A DNA stretch of 64,000 nt, taken from positions 48,501-112,500 of the forward strand of contig JAXRKP010001308.1 of NCBI GenBank assembly GCA_037039925.1, in the 5' to 3' direction. Positions within the stretch are counted from its first letter, which is position 1, and each line of letters opens with the position of its first letter. This DNA comes from Doris montereyensis (lineage: Eukaryota > Mollusca > Gastropoda > Nudibranchia > Dorididae). Below the pieces are notes generated by a model. It was not told the origin of the DNA, did not search any database, and worked only from the letters and a program-made list of their open reading frames with translations. A program made the translations under genes and the position numbers. Of this stretch, positions 25,060 to 36,330 are shown piece after piece.

Positions 25060-25210
25060 TAATAGTTTGATTTGATTTAATTTCATTAAATTTGATTTCA
25101 CTCATATCCACAACTAAGGTGATCTCAGGGGTTTCGATGAGATTTTTTTAATTTTGCCCAGACTGTCCTGTAAACAACCAGTTGTGATCTCCACACGGGA
25201 CCTTTTTACT
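25060..25210 (-). mobile_element. SINE-A copy 5 (3' part only)
   Basis: Contains cactcatatccacaacta, gatctcaggggtttcg and actgtcctgtaaacaacc in SINE-A order. The tRNA head is missing. Confidence 0.75.
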
Positions 25211-26100
25211 GTTTTAGTAATACAAAAATCCTTGTATCGTTACTGTGTGACTGAGGAAGGGCGGTTTTGCCCGAAAGTTTTCTGTCTTCGTAACTGTCTC
25301 TGTTCTACCTATCAGGCCTTCATATTCAATTTCGTATTTCCTCTTTACTTGAATAAGATAACGACGCCTGTGAGAGATTCAAGCTGCGTGATAGTGTGTC
25401 CGTGTGAGATATTGAAATTATTGAACTGAACTCACGAGTTGAAACCGTTGTGACACGAACTTTCGTTTTTCAGTACTGTAATTCATCTAAATATTAACCT
25501 CGATTGTTATTAACATGTATACATAGCATAAAGAAATAATAAATATAATTCAATTTCCAAAGAGGCAAAAAAAAGCCTTAACATCAAGAAAATTGTAAGC
25601 CTACATCTACATTTTCATAAAATTTCATCAAACGATTTAAAACATATAGGGTCATTTCCATGGGCATAAATTTTGGTTAATTATCACCTATTCCGCTTCA
25701 CGCTATTGAAACCGAGATAAGTTCCGGCTCTATGGGCCGTAACGATCTTAAATGAACTTTCTTCCTACTAGCCATACTAAGCTCACTGTCCAATGACCCT
25801 CTTGTTGTGGCCGCATTGTCGCGTGCGAATACAACCTAAGATAAAGCATAAACGAGCAAAAACAATCAAAACATTAATTTTGCCTCAAAGCAATCAATGA
25901 AAATAACAAACTAAAAAGAACGCCTTCCCCCTACCCCCACCCCAACCCCCAAAAAACAACAACAAACAAAGCCACCCAACATAACAGAAATGACAAGTTA
26001 AAAACACCGAGAAGAAAATCAAAATAAACGATTCACTCAGCAACAGATTGCTGATATAAGCGATAACGTACCTACAAAAGTTCAGAAAAATTAGTTCAGT
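25211..26100. other. Intron sequence, possible retroelement scrap
   Basis: At about 25,247 there is ctgaggaagggcggttttgcccgaaag, partly inverted, a style of motif found at the ends of some retroelements. The rest, to 26,100, is AT-rich and I see nothing further in it. Confidence 0.3.
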
Positions 26101-26149
26101 TTCTCAAGCTCTCAATCTTCTTGGAGTTGCAAGATGGTTGAACTGACTG

Positions 26150-26270
26150 CCAAAAACAGTTTCGAAAAATAGATGGGTACGGTCACCATTTCTTCACGAT
26201 TCGATTTGAAAAGCAGTGTAAAGTGATCTGCACTTTCCTGTGTTGTGCCGAAAGTGGTCATCCTTTTTGG
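26150..26270 (-). pseudogene. Partial duplicate of the first coding exon, inside the intron
   Basis: The minus strand encodes ESADHFTLLFKSNREEM and VPIYFSK, nearly identical to the exon at 26,435-26,540 (ESGDHFALLFKSNREEM, VPIYFSK). Similarity stops just after YFSK, before the PPWLKG segment and the donor, so it cannot splice in the same way. It is probably a decayed tandem exon duplicate, or a remnant of a neighbouring paralogue. Confidence 0.8.
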
Positions 26271-26407
26271 ATTTTGTGGGACATGCAACATTTCATAGAA
26301 AGATTTTATTTTACTTTCATCACTGCACCAATTATCTATCCAATTTTCATATACTTTTTTTTTCTGGAAATGCAACAATTTCATTTTAAGCCATCGAGAT
26401 AACTTAC

Positions 26408-26675
26408 CAAGATTCCTTTCAGCCATGGGGGAAGCCTTTTCGAAAAATAGATGGGAACGTTTTCCATTTCTTCACGATTCGATTTGAAAAGCAATGCAAA
26501 GTGGTCTCCACTTTCCTGTGCTGTGCCGTTCAACACCAAAGCACGTGAACCACCAAATGAACCACTAACTGTTAGTACTGTTAAACACACCGCTACTGCG
26601 GACAGTAACAAAAGAGTACTGGAAGTAACAATAGAGGGCGTTTTGAAGTACATTTTAGGTTTGTCGTTGACTGAC
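26408..26675 (-). CDS. Carotenoid cleavage oxygenase, first coding exon with signal peptide
   Basis: The exon begins after an acceptor (ttcttttcag, 26,676-26,685), so a 5' untranslated exon is implied upstream. I place the start at the ATG of 26,653 (MYFKTPS). Residues about 8-30 are strongly hydrophobic (TLLLLSAVAVCLTVLTV), a signal peptide or membrane anchor, which is not typical of this family's soluble members. The end reads ENVPIYFSKRLPPWLKG, the family's entry motif before RNGPG, followed by an excellent donor (GTAAGTT, 26,401-26,407). The intron to the next exon is about 3.45 kb (22,955-26,407). No frameshift is visible in this exon. Confidence 0.82.
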
Positions 26676-26867
26676 CTGAAAAGAAACATTTAAGTTGGGA
26701 GATTTATTTTAATGTCAGAACAAACAGGACATGTGTAATTTAAGCTTGTTTTGTTTGTTTAATGTAATTTATTCCGTCCACTAGAAGGAAGTAAGAGGAG
26801 ACATCAAGACAAAAGTTGTGTACAACAGCGTTTTTTTTTGTTGGGGCGGGGTGGGAGGGGGTTCTTG

Positions 26868-27205
26868 TGGGGGTTTTATATTTGGATTTACCCACATCCA
26901 CAACAAAGGTAATCTAGGGTTTTTTGGTAGGATTTTTAATTTTGCGCCGACTTCCTTGTAAAGAGTCAAGGGACCATTAACGTGCACAGTGTTGTGATCT
27001 GCACACGGGATCTGCACACGGGATCTGCACTCGGGACCTTTTTATCATCCGTCTCCGATGGGACTAGGTGTCAATCCACCTACCTGGACCAAGGAGGTAG
27101 ATTTACTCTAAAAATCTCAAGAAAACTTTTCAACCCTTTTGGGCTTCCACCCACGACCTTTGGGTTGATGTCGACACTTTACTTCTGGACTATCGAGTCC
27201 CCCAA
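26868..27205 (-). mobile_element. SINE-A copy 6
   Basis: Minus-strand head (gggggactcgatagtccag) at the right, body, and 3' part at the left. The segment cgggatctgcaca near 27,000 is locally triplicated. Confidence 0.85.
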
Positions 27206-27472
27206 GAATAGGACATGTATAATGTAAGCGTATTTGCTTGCTTTTTTCAAGTGAAACCTATAATATACCAGCAGAGCTATACCGGAAATAAAAAGATATT
27301 GTACCGACATCTGACTATGGAACTCCTTCCCCGTGGTTTTCATTACAAATAAACTTGTCACATCGCTCCAAAAGACCCATTGACTTGTTATGCCCAAGGA
27401 AGATATACCAAAAAACATTTTCTCTCCCATCTCAACAAATAATAATATCATCGCCAACCCACACAATACCAC
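27179..27472 (-). CDS. Hypothetical hydrophobic ORF (doubtful)
   Basis: A 97-codon frame has two or three hydrophobic stretches (LAMILLFVEMG, FISGIALLVYYR) and no family I recognise. It partly overlaps a SINE-A head at its C-terminal end and its start lies at the border of the 48-bp array. It might be a remnant exon, but chance is at least as likely. Confidence 0.15.
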   Translation of the reverse strand: MVLCGLAMILLFVEMGEKMFFGISSLGITSQWVFWSDVTSLFVMKTTGKEFHSQMSVQYLFISGIALLVYYRFHLKKASKYAYIIHVLFLGDSIVQK

Positions 27473-27484
27473 TGCATTCTAGTT

Positions 27485-30235
27485 GTTAAGCTTTTTAACA
27501 TTCATGGAATTATTGCCACAGCACTTTTGTTAAGACTTTTAAATATTCATAGAATTATTGCCACTGCATTCTAGTTGTTAAGATTTTTAAACATTCATGG
27601 AATTATTGCCACTGCATTCTAGTTGTTAAGATTTTTAAATATTCATGGAATTATTGCCACTGCATTCTAGTTGTTAAGATTTTTAAACATTCATTGAATT
27701 ATTGCCACTGCATTCTAGTTGTTAAGATTTTTAAACATTCATAGAATTATTGCCACTGCATTCTAGTTGTTAAGATTTTTAAACATTCATGGAATTATTG
27801 CCACTGCATTCTAGTTGTTAAGATTTTTAAACATTCATGGAATTATTGCCACTGCATTCTAGTTGTTAAGACTTTTAAACATTTATAGAATTATTGCCAC
27901 TCCATTCTAGTTGTTAAGATTTTTAAACATTCATGGAATTATTGCCACTGCATTTGTAGTTGTTAAGATTTTTAAACATTCATGGAATTATTGCCACTCC
28001 ATTCTAGTTGTTAAGATTTTTAAACATTCATGGAATTATTGCCACTGCATTCTAGCTGTTAAGATTTTTAAACATTCATAGAATTATTGCCACTGCATTC
28101 TAGTTGTTAAGACATTAAACATTTATTGAATTATTGCCACTGCATTCTAGTTGTTAAGATTTTTAAACATTCATAGAATTATTGCCACTGCATTCTAGTT
28201 GTTAAGATTTTTAAACATTCATGGAATTATTGCCACTGCATTCTAGTTGTTAAGATGTTCAAACATTCATGGAATTATTGCCACTGCATTCTAGTTGTTA
28301 AGCTTTTTAAACATTCATGGAATTATTGCCACTCCATTCTAGTTGTTAAGATTTTTAAACATTCATAGAATTATTGCCACTCCATTCTAGTTGTTAAGAT
28401 TTTAAACATTCATAGAATTATTGCCACTGCATTCTAGTTGTTAAGATTTTTAAACATTTATAGAATTATTGCGACTGCATTCTAGTTGTTAAGACTTTTT
28501 AAAAACATTTATAGAATTATTGCGACTGCATTCTAGTTGTTAAGACTTTTTAAAAACATTCATGGAATTATTGCGACTGCATTCTAGTTGTTAAGATTTT
28601 TAAACATTCACAGAATTATTGCCACTGCATTCTAGTTGTTAAGACTTAAACATTCATAGAATTATTACCACTGCATTCTAGTTGTTAAGACTTTATTAAA
28701 CATTCATGGAATTAAGACTTTAGTTGGAATTAAGACTTTAGTTAAAAATTCATAGAATTATTAGACTAGTTGTTTTTTTAAACATTCATTGAAGAATTAG
28801 TTGTTTTTTTAAACATTCATGGAATTATTAGACTTTTTTAAACATTCATAAAATTATTAGTTGTTAAGATTTTTAAACATTCATAGAATTATTAGACTAG
28901 TTGTTAAGATTTTTAAACATTCATAGAATTAAGACCTAGTTGTTTTTTTAAACATTCATAGAATTATTAGATTCTAGTTTTTTAAACATTCATAGAATTA
29001 GAATTATTAGACTTTTTTAAACATTCATAGAATTATTACCACTGCATTCTAGTTGTTAAGATTTTAAACATTCATAGAATTATTAGACTTAAGATTTTTA
29101 AACATTCATGGAATTATTACCACTGCATTCTAGTTGTTAAGACTTTTAAACATTCATATTGAATTCAGACTTTTTTTAAACATTCATAGAATTATTACAT
29201 TCTTTTTAAACATTCATAGAATTAAGACATTTAGTTTTAAGCATTCATAGAATTATTAGACTTTTTTAAACATTCATAGAATTATTAGACTTTTTAAACA
29301 TTCATAGAATTATTACCACTGCATTCTAGTTGTTAAGAATTTTTTAAACATTCATAGAATTAATTAGACTTTTTTAAACATTCATAGAATTATTAGACTT
29401 TTAAAACATTCATAGAATTATTAGACTTTTTTAAACATTCATAGAATTATTAGACTTTTTTAAACATTCATAGAATTATTAGACGTTTTTAAACATTCAT
29501 AGAATTATTAGACTTTTTTAAACATTCATAGAATTATTAGACTTTTTTAAACATTCATAGAATTATTAGACTTTTTAAACATTCATAGAATTATTAGACT
29601 TTTTTAAAACGTTCATAGAATTATTAGACTTTTTAAACATTCATAGAATTAAGACTTTTTTAAACATTCATAGAATAATTAGACTTTTTTAAACATTCAT
29701 AGAATTATTAGACTTTTAAATATTCATAGAAATTACCACTGCATTCTAGTTGTTAAGACTTTTTTAAACATTCATAAAATTATTAGACTTTTTTAAACAC
29801 TCATAAAATTATTACCATTGCATTCTGGTTGTTAAAGATTTTTAAACATTCATAGATTTATTACCATTGCATTCTAAACGGTTGTTAAGATTTTTAAACA
29901 TTCATAGAATTATTACCATTGCATTCTAGTTGTTAAGACTTTAAATATTCATAGAATTATTACCATTGCATCCTAGTTGTTAAGACTTTTTTAAATATTC
30001 ATAGAATTATTACTCCATTCTAGTTGTTAAGACTTTTAAACATTCATAGAATTATTACCACTGCATTTTAAGACTTTTAAACATTCATAAGATTATTGCC
30101 ATTGCATTCTAGTTGTTAAGACTTTTTTAAACATTCATAAAATTATCCATTCTAGTTGTTAAGACTTTTGAACATTTAGAATTGTTACCACTGCATTTTT
30201 TTAAACATTCATAAAATTATTGCCGCTGTACTATA
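27485..30235. repeat. 48-bp minisatellite with a 33-bp short form
   Basis: From 27,485 to about 28,700 the unit is about 48 bases (gcattctagttgttaagat, then ttttaaacattcatggaatt and attgccact). From about 28,750 to 29,800 a shortened unit of about 33 bases dominates (attagacttttttaaacatt). Longer units return to 30,235. There is no coding signal. Confidence 0.95.
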
Positions 30236-30239
30236 TTAT

Positions 30240-31140
30240 TGTTTTTTGTTGGGTTTAAAAAAAATATTGAACTGCGATGACACCATACACCGTGCTCTAT
30301 GACCTTTGTATAATATAATGTGTATCTTGTACTACTGTGAAATACGATGTACCATCAAGCATAAGTGCCTGTATTTTGGGACAATAAAGATATATCTTAT
30401 CTTATATTATTATACTAATGCTTAACACAGATTTATGGAAGATGTATCTACTAATTTACTTACATGTTGTATTATGTGCCTTCAGGCATCCAAAATCCAA
30501 TCGTTTGATCGACAGCGGACGCTAACGATCTGTGTTGCCTGCCCGGACTCAGAACGCAACTAAAGTGATATCAGAACGCACAAGGTTTCACTGTGACATT
30601 ATGAAACTTGAGATTTGATTCACAACATTACGAGGGGGGAGAAATATTCATTCAAGAATGTTATGATATTAGTTATTTCAGCATAATTTCGTGCTGAATT
30701 GAGTAGGTCATTACTACAAGCCATGGATGCGTGACATCGATATCTTTACGACTAACAGAGAAACAGTGCTCACGACTGTGCGGCAAGCCATCGCTTTCAT
30801 GACATTCGGGGTGGGGGAGTGGGGTGGGGGTAATGTATCGGCCTCTCAACCAAAAGGTCGTGAGTTCACTCAAACCCCAACGGTGGTTAAAAGGTTTTCT
30901 CCAGTTGTTTTGGGTTTTCTTCGAGTAGGTCCATGTAGGTGGATCGACACCTAGTCCCATTGGAGTCGGACGATGAAAAGGAGATCCCTTGTGCAGATAC
31001 CAACACTGTGTGCTCGTTTTTTGTTATCCCTTGGCTGTTTACATGGCAGTCTGGCGAAACAGAAATCCTACCAAATCCCCCGAGATCACCTGAGTTGTGG
31101 ATGTGGGTGAAACCAAATTCAAATAAGAAACTGTGACATT
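30240..31140 (+). repeat. Macro-repeat segment, copy 1 (LINE-like 3' tail plus SINE-A)
   Basis: This begins with ttgaactgcgatgacaccat and a block ending gggacaataaagatatatct followed by ATCTT steps, which looks like the 3' end of a CR1/L2-type LINE. Then come a unique block (gcggacgctaacgatctg) and a SINE-A. Near-identical blocks recur at 33,165 and 34,215. This copy holds about 90 extra bases after the ATCTT tail that copies 2 and 3 lack. Confidence 0.85.
30805..31120 (+). mobile_element. SINE-A copy 7
   Basis: Plus copy with the head damaged by a G-rich stretch (gggtgggggagtgggg), then cggcctctcaaccaaaagg, the body, and the 3' end at atgtgggtgaaaccaaattc. It leads straight into the 53-bp array. 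Confidence 0.83.
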
Positions 31141-32205
31141 CACACAGAGGTGGTGTGTGTAATTGACAATGACAAATAAGAAACCGTGACATTCACATAG
31201 AGGTGGTGTGTGTAATTGACAAGGACAAATAAGAAGAAACCGTGGCATCCATATAGAAGTGGTGTGTAATTGACAAGGACAAATAAGAAACTCTGACATT
31301 CACACAGAGGTGGTGTGTGTAATTGACAAGGACAAATAAGAAACGCTGACATTCACACAGAGGTGGTGCGTGTAATTGACAAGGACAAATAAGAAACGCT
31401 GATATCCACACAGAGGTGGTGTGTGTTATTGACAAGGACAAATAAGAAACCGTGGCATTCACACAGAGGTGGTGTGTGTAATTGACAAGGACAAAGAAAA
31501 AACTATGACATCCACACAGAGGTGGTGTGTGTAATTGACAAGGACAAATAAGAAACTCGTGACATTCACACAGAGGTGGTGTGTGTAATTGACATGGACA
31601 AATAAGAAACTCGTGACATTCACACAGAGATGGTGTGTGTACTTGACAAGAACAAATAAGAAACCGTGATATCCACACAGAGGTGGTGTGTGTAATTGAC
31701 AAGGACAAATAAGAAACCGTGGCATTCACACAGAGATGGTGTGTGTAATTGACAAGGACAAATAAAAAACTATGACATTTACACAGAGGTGATGTGTGTA
31801 AGTGACAAGGACAAATAAGAAACTGTGACATTCACACAGAGGTGGTGTGTGCAATTGACATGGACAAATAAGAAACCGTGACATTCACACAGAGGTAGTG
31901 TGTGTAATTGACAAGAACAAATAAGAAACCGTGACATTCACACAGAGGTGGTGTGTGTAATTGACAAGGACAAATAAGAAACCGTGACATTCACACAGAG
32001 GTGATGTGTGTAATTGACAAGGACAAATAGGAAACTGTGACATTCACACAGAGGTGGTGTGTGTAATTGACAAGGACAAATAGGAAACCGTGACATTCAC
32101 ACAGAGGTGGTGTGTGTAATTGACAAGGACAAATAAGAAGCCGTGACATTCACACAGAGGTGGTGTGTGTAATTGACAAGGACAAATAAGAAACCGTGAC
32201 AGTTG
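31115..32205. repeat. 53-bp minisatellite
   Basis: About 20 units with aagaaaccgtgacattcaca, cagaggtggtgtgtgtaatt and gacaaggacaaat. Minus-strand frames reading CPCQLHTPPLCECHG-type repeats follow the 53-bp period with frame changes and are not genes. Confidence 0.95.
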
Positions 32206-32800
32206 TATAGGGTTTGTACTTGTACAGACCACCTCTATTATTTTTGCGTTGTGTTTATGTTCTCTATGCAAGTGGCTCCATTCTCTATGCAAAGGCGGAC
32301 ATGCTGTATGTCTGGAATTATAATTTCGTCTCTTTTATTCAACCGAAATGATCTTAAAGCACGTTAACACAGAACATTTATCGGGTACTTGTACAGACTA
32401 CCTCTATTATTTTTGCCTTGTGTTGATGTTCTCTATGCAAGTGGCTCCTCCTCAGTAGTATAAAAAAAAAATTAATATCATTTCTGAACGCCCCTAAAAC
32501 AAAATGAGTAACTAAAAATATGACTTCTGCAAGAATAAATGAATTAGTGTTTGGTATTGTTTTACTCGTCTAATTAAGCTCTAGACGATAATCTAATTAG
32601 ATTAATGAGATGCGGAGATAAACACAAGATTAATACAATTAACTATAAAATCTATAACTAGAACATCTCGCTTCACTGCACAGCAAGTATGTCGCTCTCC
32701 TCTGTCGTATTGATCATTTTAAGCGAGCCCATCTTCCATGCTGCACATTCAACGTCTCTAGACAATAGACTGTAGAAACCGGTTCATGCAACGCACAACA
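32206..32800. other. Spacer with a small direct repeat
   Basis: The stretch gtacttgtacagaccacctc with attatttttgcgttgtg and ctctatgcaagtggctcc occurs at about 32,214 and again at 32,387; its beginning recurs at 34,107. The rest is AT-rich and unremarkable. Confidence 0.6.
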
Positions 32801-33165
32801 CATTCATAGAATTATTACCCCTGCATTCTAGTTGTTAAGACTTTTAAACATTCATAGAATTATTACCACTGCATTCTAGTTGTTAAGACTTTTAAATATT
32901 CATAAAATTATTACCACTGCATTCTAGTTGTTAAGACTTTTAAATTTTAAATATTCTGTATTCTAGTTGTTAAGACTTTTTATTCATAAAATTATTGCCG
33001 CTGTATTGTATTCATTAGTTGTTAAGACTTTTTTAAACATTCATAAAATTATTGCCGCTGTATTCTAGTTGTTAAGACTTTTTTAAACTTTCATAAAATT
33101 ATTGCCGCTGTACTATATTATTGTATTTTAGTTGTTGACTTTTTTTAAACATTTAAAATTTTTTT
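32800..33165. repeat. 48-bp minisatellite, second block
   Basis: Seven or eight degenerate units of the array seen at 27,485-30,235, leading into the second macro-repeat segment. Confidence 0.88.
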
Positions 33166-33960
33166 TAAATCTTGAACTGCGATGACACCATACACCGTGC
33201 TCTATGACCTTTGTATAATATAATGTGTATCTTGTACTACTGTGAAATACGATGTACCATCAAGCATAAGTGCCTGTATTTCGGGACAATAAAGATATCT
33301 GTTATCTTATCTCAGCGGACGCTAACGATCTGTGTTGCCTGCCCGGACTCAGAACGCAACTAAAGTGATATCAGAACGCACAAGGTTTCACTGTGACATT
33401 ATGAAACTTGAGATTTGATTCACAACATTACGGGGGGGAGAAATATTCATTCAAGAATGTTATGATATTAGTTATTTCAGCATAATTTCGTGCTGAATTG
33501 AGTAGGTCATTACTACAAGCCATGGATGCGTGACATCGATATCTTTACGACTAACAGAGAAACAGTGCTCACGACTGTGCGGCAAGCCATCGCTTTCATG
33601 ACATTCGGGGTGGGGGAGTGGGGGTAATGTATCGGCCTCTCAACCAAAAGGTCGTGAGTTCACTCAAACCCCAACGGTGGTTAAAAGGTTTTCTCCAGTT
33701 GTTTTGGGTTTTCTTCGAGTAGGTCCATGTAGGTGGATCGACACCTAGTCCCATTGGAGTCCGACGATGAAAAGGAGATCCTTTGTGCAGATACTAACAC
33801 TATGTGCTCGGGGTTTTTTTATCCCTTGGCTGTTTACATGGCAGTCTGGCAAAACAGAAATCCTACCAAATCCCCCGAGATCACCTGAGTTGTGGATGTG
33901 GGTAAAACCAAATTCAAATAAGAAACTGTGACATTCACACAGAGGTGGTGTGTGTAATTG
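33165..33960 (+). repeat. Macro-repeat segment, copy 2
   Basis: Almost identical to copy 1 over several hundred bases. It includes the LINE-like tail (33,171-33,312), the cagcggacgctaacg block and the SINE-A at 33,600-33,915. The near-identity implies recent duplication. Confidence 0.88.
33600..33915 (+). mobile_element. SINE-A copy 8 (duplicated with its surroundings)
   Basis: It shares the G-rich head damage of copy 7, so it arose by segmental duplication and not by independent insertion. Confidence 0.85.
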
Positions 33961-34095
33961 ACAATGACAAATAAGAAACCGTGACATTCACACAGAGGTG
34001 GTGTGTGTAATTGACAAGGACAAATAAGAAACCGTGACATTCACACAGAGGTGGTGTGTGTAATTGACAAGGACAAATAAGAAACCGTGGCAGTA
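33916..34095. repeat. 53-bp minisatellite, second block
   Basis: Three to four units of the 31,115-32,205 array, followed by gggtttgtacttgtacagac as at 32,208. Confidence 0.9.
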
Positions 34096-34144
34096 GTATA
34101 GGGTTTGTACTTGTACAGACCACTCTCTATTATTTTTGCGTTGT

Positions 34145-34528
34145 AAGACGTTTTTAAAACATTCATAAAATTAATGCCGCTGTATTATATTATTGTTTTT
34201 TGTTGTTGTTTTTTTAAATCTTGAACTGCGATGACACCATACACCGTGCTCTATGACCTTTGTATAATATAATGTGTATCTTGTACTACTGTGAAATACG
34301 ATGTACCATCAAGCATAAGTGCCTGTATTTTGGGACAATAAAGATATATCTTATCTCAGCGGACGCTAACGATCTGTGTTGCCTGCCTGGACTCAGAACG
34401 CAACTAAAAGTGATATCAGAACGCACAAGGTTTCACTGTGACATTCTGAAACTTGAGATTTGATTCACAACATTACGGGGGGGGGGAGAAAAATATTCAT
34501 TCAAGAATGTTATGATATTAGTTATTTG
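34145..34528 (+). repeat. Macro-repeat segment, copy 3 (truncated)
   Basis: One 48-bp-type unit, the LINE-like tail and the cagcggacgctaacg block, ending at gttatgatattagttattt. Copies 1 and 2 continue cagcataattt here, whereas this copy switches to gggtaaatgcc, so similarity ends at about 34,528. Confidence 0.85.
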
Positions 34529-34810
34529 GGTAAATGCCTATTGGAATTATTTTATGATTGGGTCCGGGCCTATTGTCGGCTAAGAAGCGAAGTTAGCGCT
34601 GTTACAAGACCTGATAAGATATTTCAAACATGTTTCAGACCTGTTTACCAAATCAACTTTATATATGATCAAGACCACACTATGATGTAAATCCAATGAG
34701 AATCTTTGTTGATTCTGTTGATAATGACAACCAAGGATAAGTTCTCTGGGTAAACTCGCAGCTAAACCATTTCTACTTTGAATATCAAGGAAGAAAGAAG
34801 TTATTTCATT
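34529..34810. promoter_or_regulatory. Possible left end and leader of the viral element
   Basis: Unique sequence between the macro-repeat break at 34,528 and the first element gene. It contains a TATA-like tttatatatgat at about 34,659. No terminal inverted repeat could be matched to the other side of the window, so its status as the element end is inference. Confidence 0.3.
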
Positions 34811-35639
34811 ATGGCTCAATCAACAACTGGGAATACGCAAACTATGAATTCTATTTCTTTGGATAGTTTTAAATCGTCGGAACAATCAACAACTGGGAAT
34901 ACGCAAACTATTAATTCTATGTCTTTGGATAGTTCTAAATCGTCGAATCAATCAACAACTGAACCTATGGTTGTGGATTCGTTCGAATGGGATACTTTTT
35001 TATCTTACGACGCCTTCTGCGTGGAGTGAGGAACAAATTCTTTTATTAGATGAGCATATTAAATATTTCAAAGACACTGCCCGCGTTTTAGAAGATATGA
35101 GGGCAGGAGCCCCCAATGAAATGAAAAAAAATGCCAAAACTACCACCGCGTCCAAAGAGGAAGTTAAGTACATTATATACAACACAAGACAAGAGAAAAA
35201 AAAGACAAGATCACCACAAGATTTGAATGTATATTTACAATCAAAATTAATTGACACAAGTCTTAAATTTAAAAAGGAAATATTTTTCCGTAAGCTTTCT
35301 GAGATATCATCTGTGAAAGATGCTATCAACCCACTGCAAGAAGGATACAAACATCTTAAAAGGCATGAAGCGACTTCAATGTTAGTAAATTTACAATATG
35401 GTGGCCTTTTCGAAATGGCGTTTAAAATTTTTGATGTAGAAAAGCTGGGAGGGACACACGCGGATGTGTGGAATGATTGGTTAAAACTAAACGTTGGAAT
35501 ATGTGCTCGATATGCCCGCAGATTGAGAGAAATATATAATCTATTCGGATCATATTCACTATTCACCTCTCTTGGTCTTTCCTTTTATGAAATGTACCAT
35601 TTGAAAACAGATATCAAGGAGATGCTAGATAGCGATTAA
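34811..35639 (+). CDS. Conserved viral-element protein of unknown function, one frameshift
   Basis: I place the start at the ATG of 34,811 (MAQSTTGN). The N-terminal ~65 residues are S/T-rich and hold an in-frame tandem duplication (STTGNTQT and SLDS repeated). The frame shifts near 34,995-35,010, at a T-run, and continues to TAA at 35,637. The C-terminal ~130 residues look conserved: RHEATSMLVNLQYGGLFEMA, then WNDWLKLNVGICARYARRLR and LGLSFYEMYHLKTDI. From memory, proteins with this W-L-N-V-G-I-S/C-x-R-Y-A-x-x-L-R-E arrangement accompany Polinton-like elements in invertebrate genomes, but I know no assigned role; the pattern resembles helix-rich DNA-binding regions. It is the first gene of the plus-strand set. 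Confidence 0.6.
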
Positions 35640-35711
35640 GTTATCAAGCAGTATTGGTTGAATGAAACAACACATTTTATCCATGAGGATCAAGTTTGAT
35701 CTCCACCGACT

Positions 35712-36330
35712 GAGAACGAGATATATGTCAACACTCTCAACTAGGTCGCGGTCACGGACGAGCCAGTGCCGCGAGATATATGTCAACACTCTCAACTAGG
35801 TCGGACCAGCCAGTGCCGCGAGATATATGTCAATACTCAACTAGGTCGTGACCAGCCAGTGCCGCGAGATATATGTCAACACTTCAACTAGGTCGCGGAC
35901 CAGCCAGTGCCGCGAGATATATGTCAACACTCAGGTCGCGTGCCAGTGCCGCGAGATATATGTCAACACTCTCAACTAGGTCGCGGACGAGCCAGTGCCG
36001 CGAGATATATGTCAACACTCTCAACTAGGTCGCGCACCAGACGAGCCAGTGCCGCGAGATATATGTCAAGGTCGCGGACGAGCCAGTGCCGCGAGATATA
36101 TGTCAACACTCAACTAGGTCGCGCACCGGACGAGCCAGTGCCGCGAGATATATGTCAACACTTCAACTAGGTCGCGGACCAGCCAGTGCCGCGAGATATA
36201 TGTCAACACTCTCAACTAGGTCGCGGACCAGCCAGTGCCGAGATATATGTCAACACTCTAGGTCACCAGCCTAGGTCTAGGTCGCGGACCAGCCAGTGCC
36301 GCGAGATATATGTCAACACTCTCAAGAAAC
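35712..36330. repeat. GC-rich 49-bp array inside the element
   Basis: About 12 units contain agtgccgcgagatatatgtc, aacactctcaactaggtcgc and ggaccagcc. It lies between the first element gene and the packaging ATPase and is far richer in CpG than the genes around it. Frames reading PRDICQHS or AARYMST follow the repeat only. Confidence 0.9.

Noticed and set aside
25154..25429. 91-codon plus frame with Cys residues
   Set aside because: It spans a SINE-A fragment and retroelement-like sequence, with no domain I recognise.
31193..32292. Cysteine- and histidine-rich minus frames (CPCQLHTPPLCECHG) that look like a zinc-binding repeat protein
   Set aside because: They follow the 53-bp DNA repeat. 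53 is not a multiple of three, so the frame cycles with each unit, and no start or domain context supports a protein.
35000..35566. 188-codon minus frame opposite the first viral-element gene
   Set aside because: It is the complement of the plus-strand conserved protein. The plus strand carries the motif pattern and the gene order.
35712..36330. Regular direct repeats resembling a CRISPR array
   Set aside because: The whole unit is repeated with no unique spacers, and the context is a eukaryotic genome.
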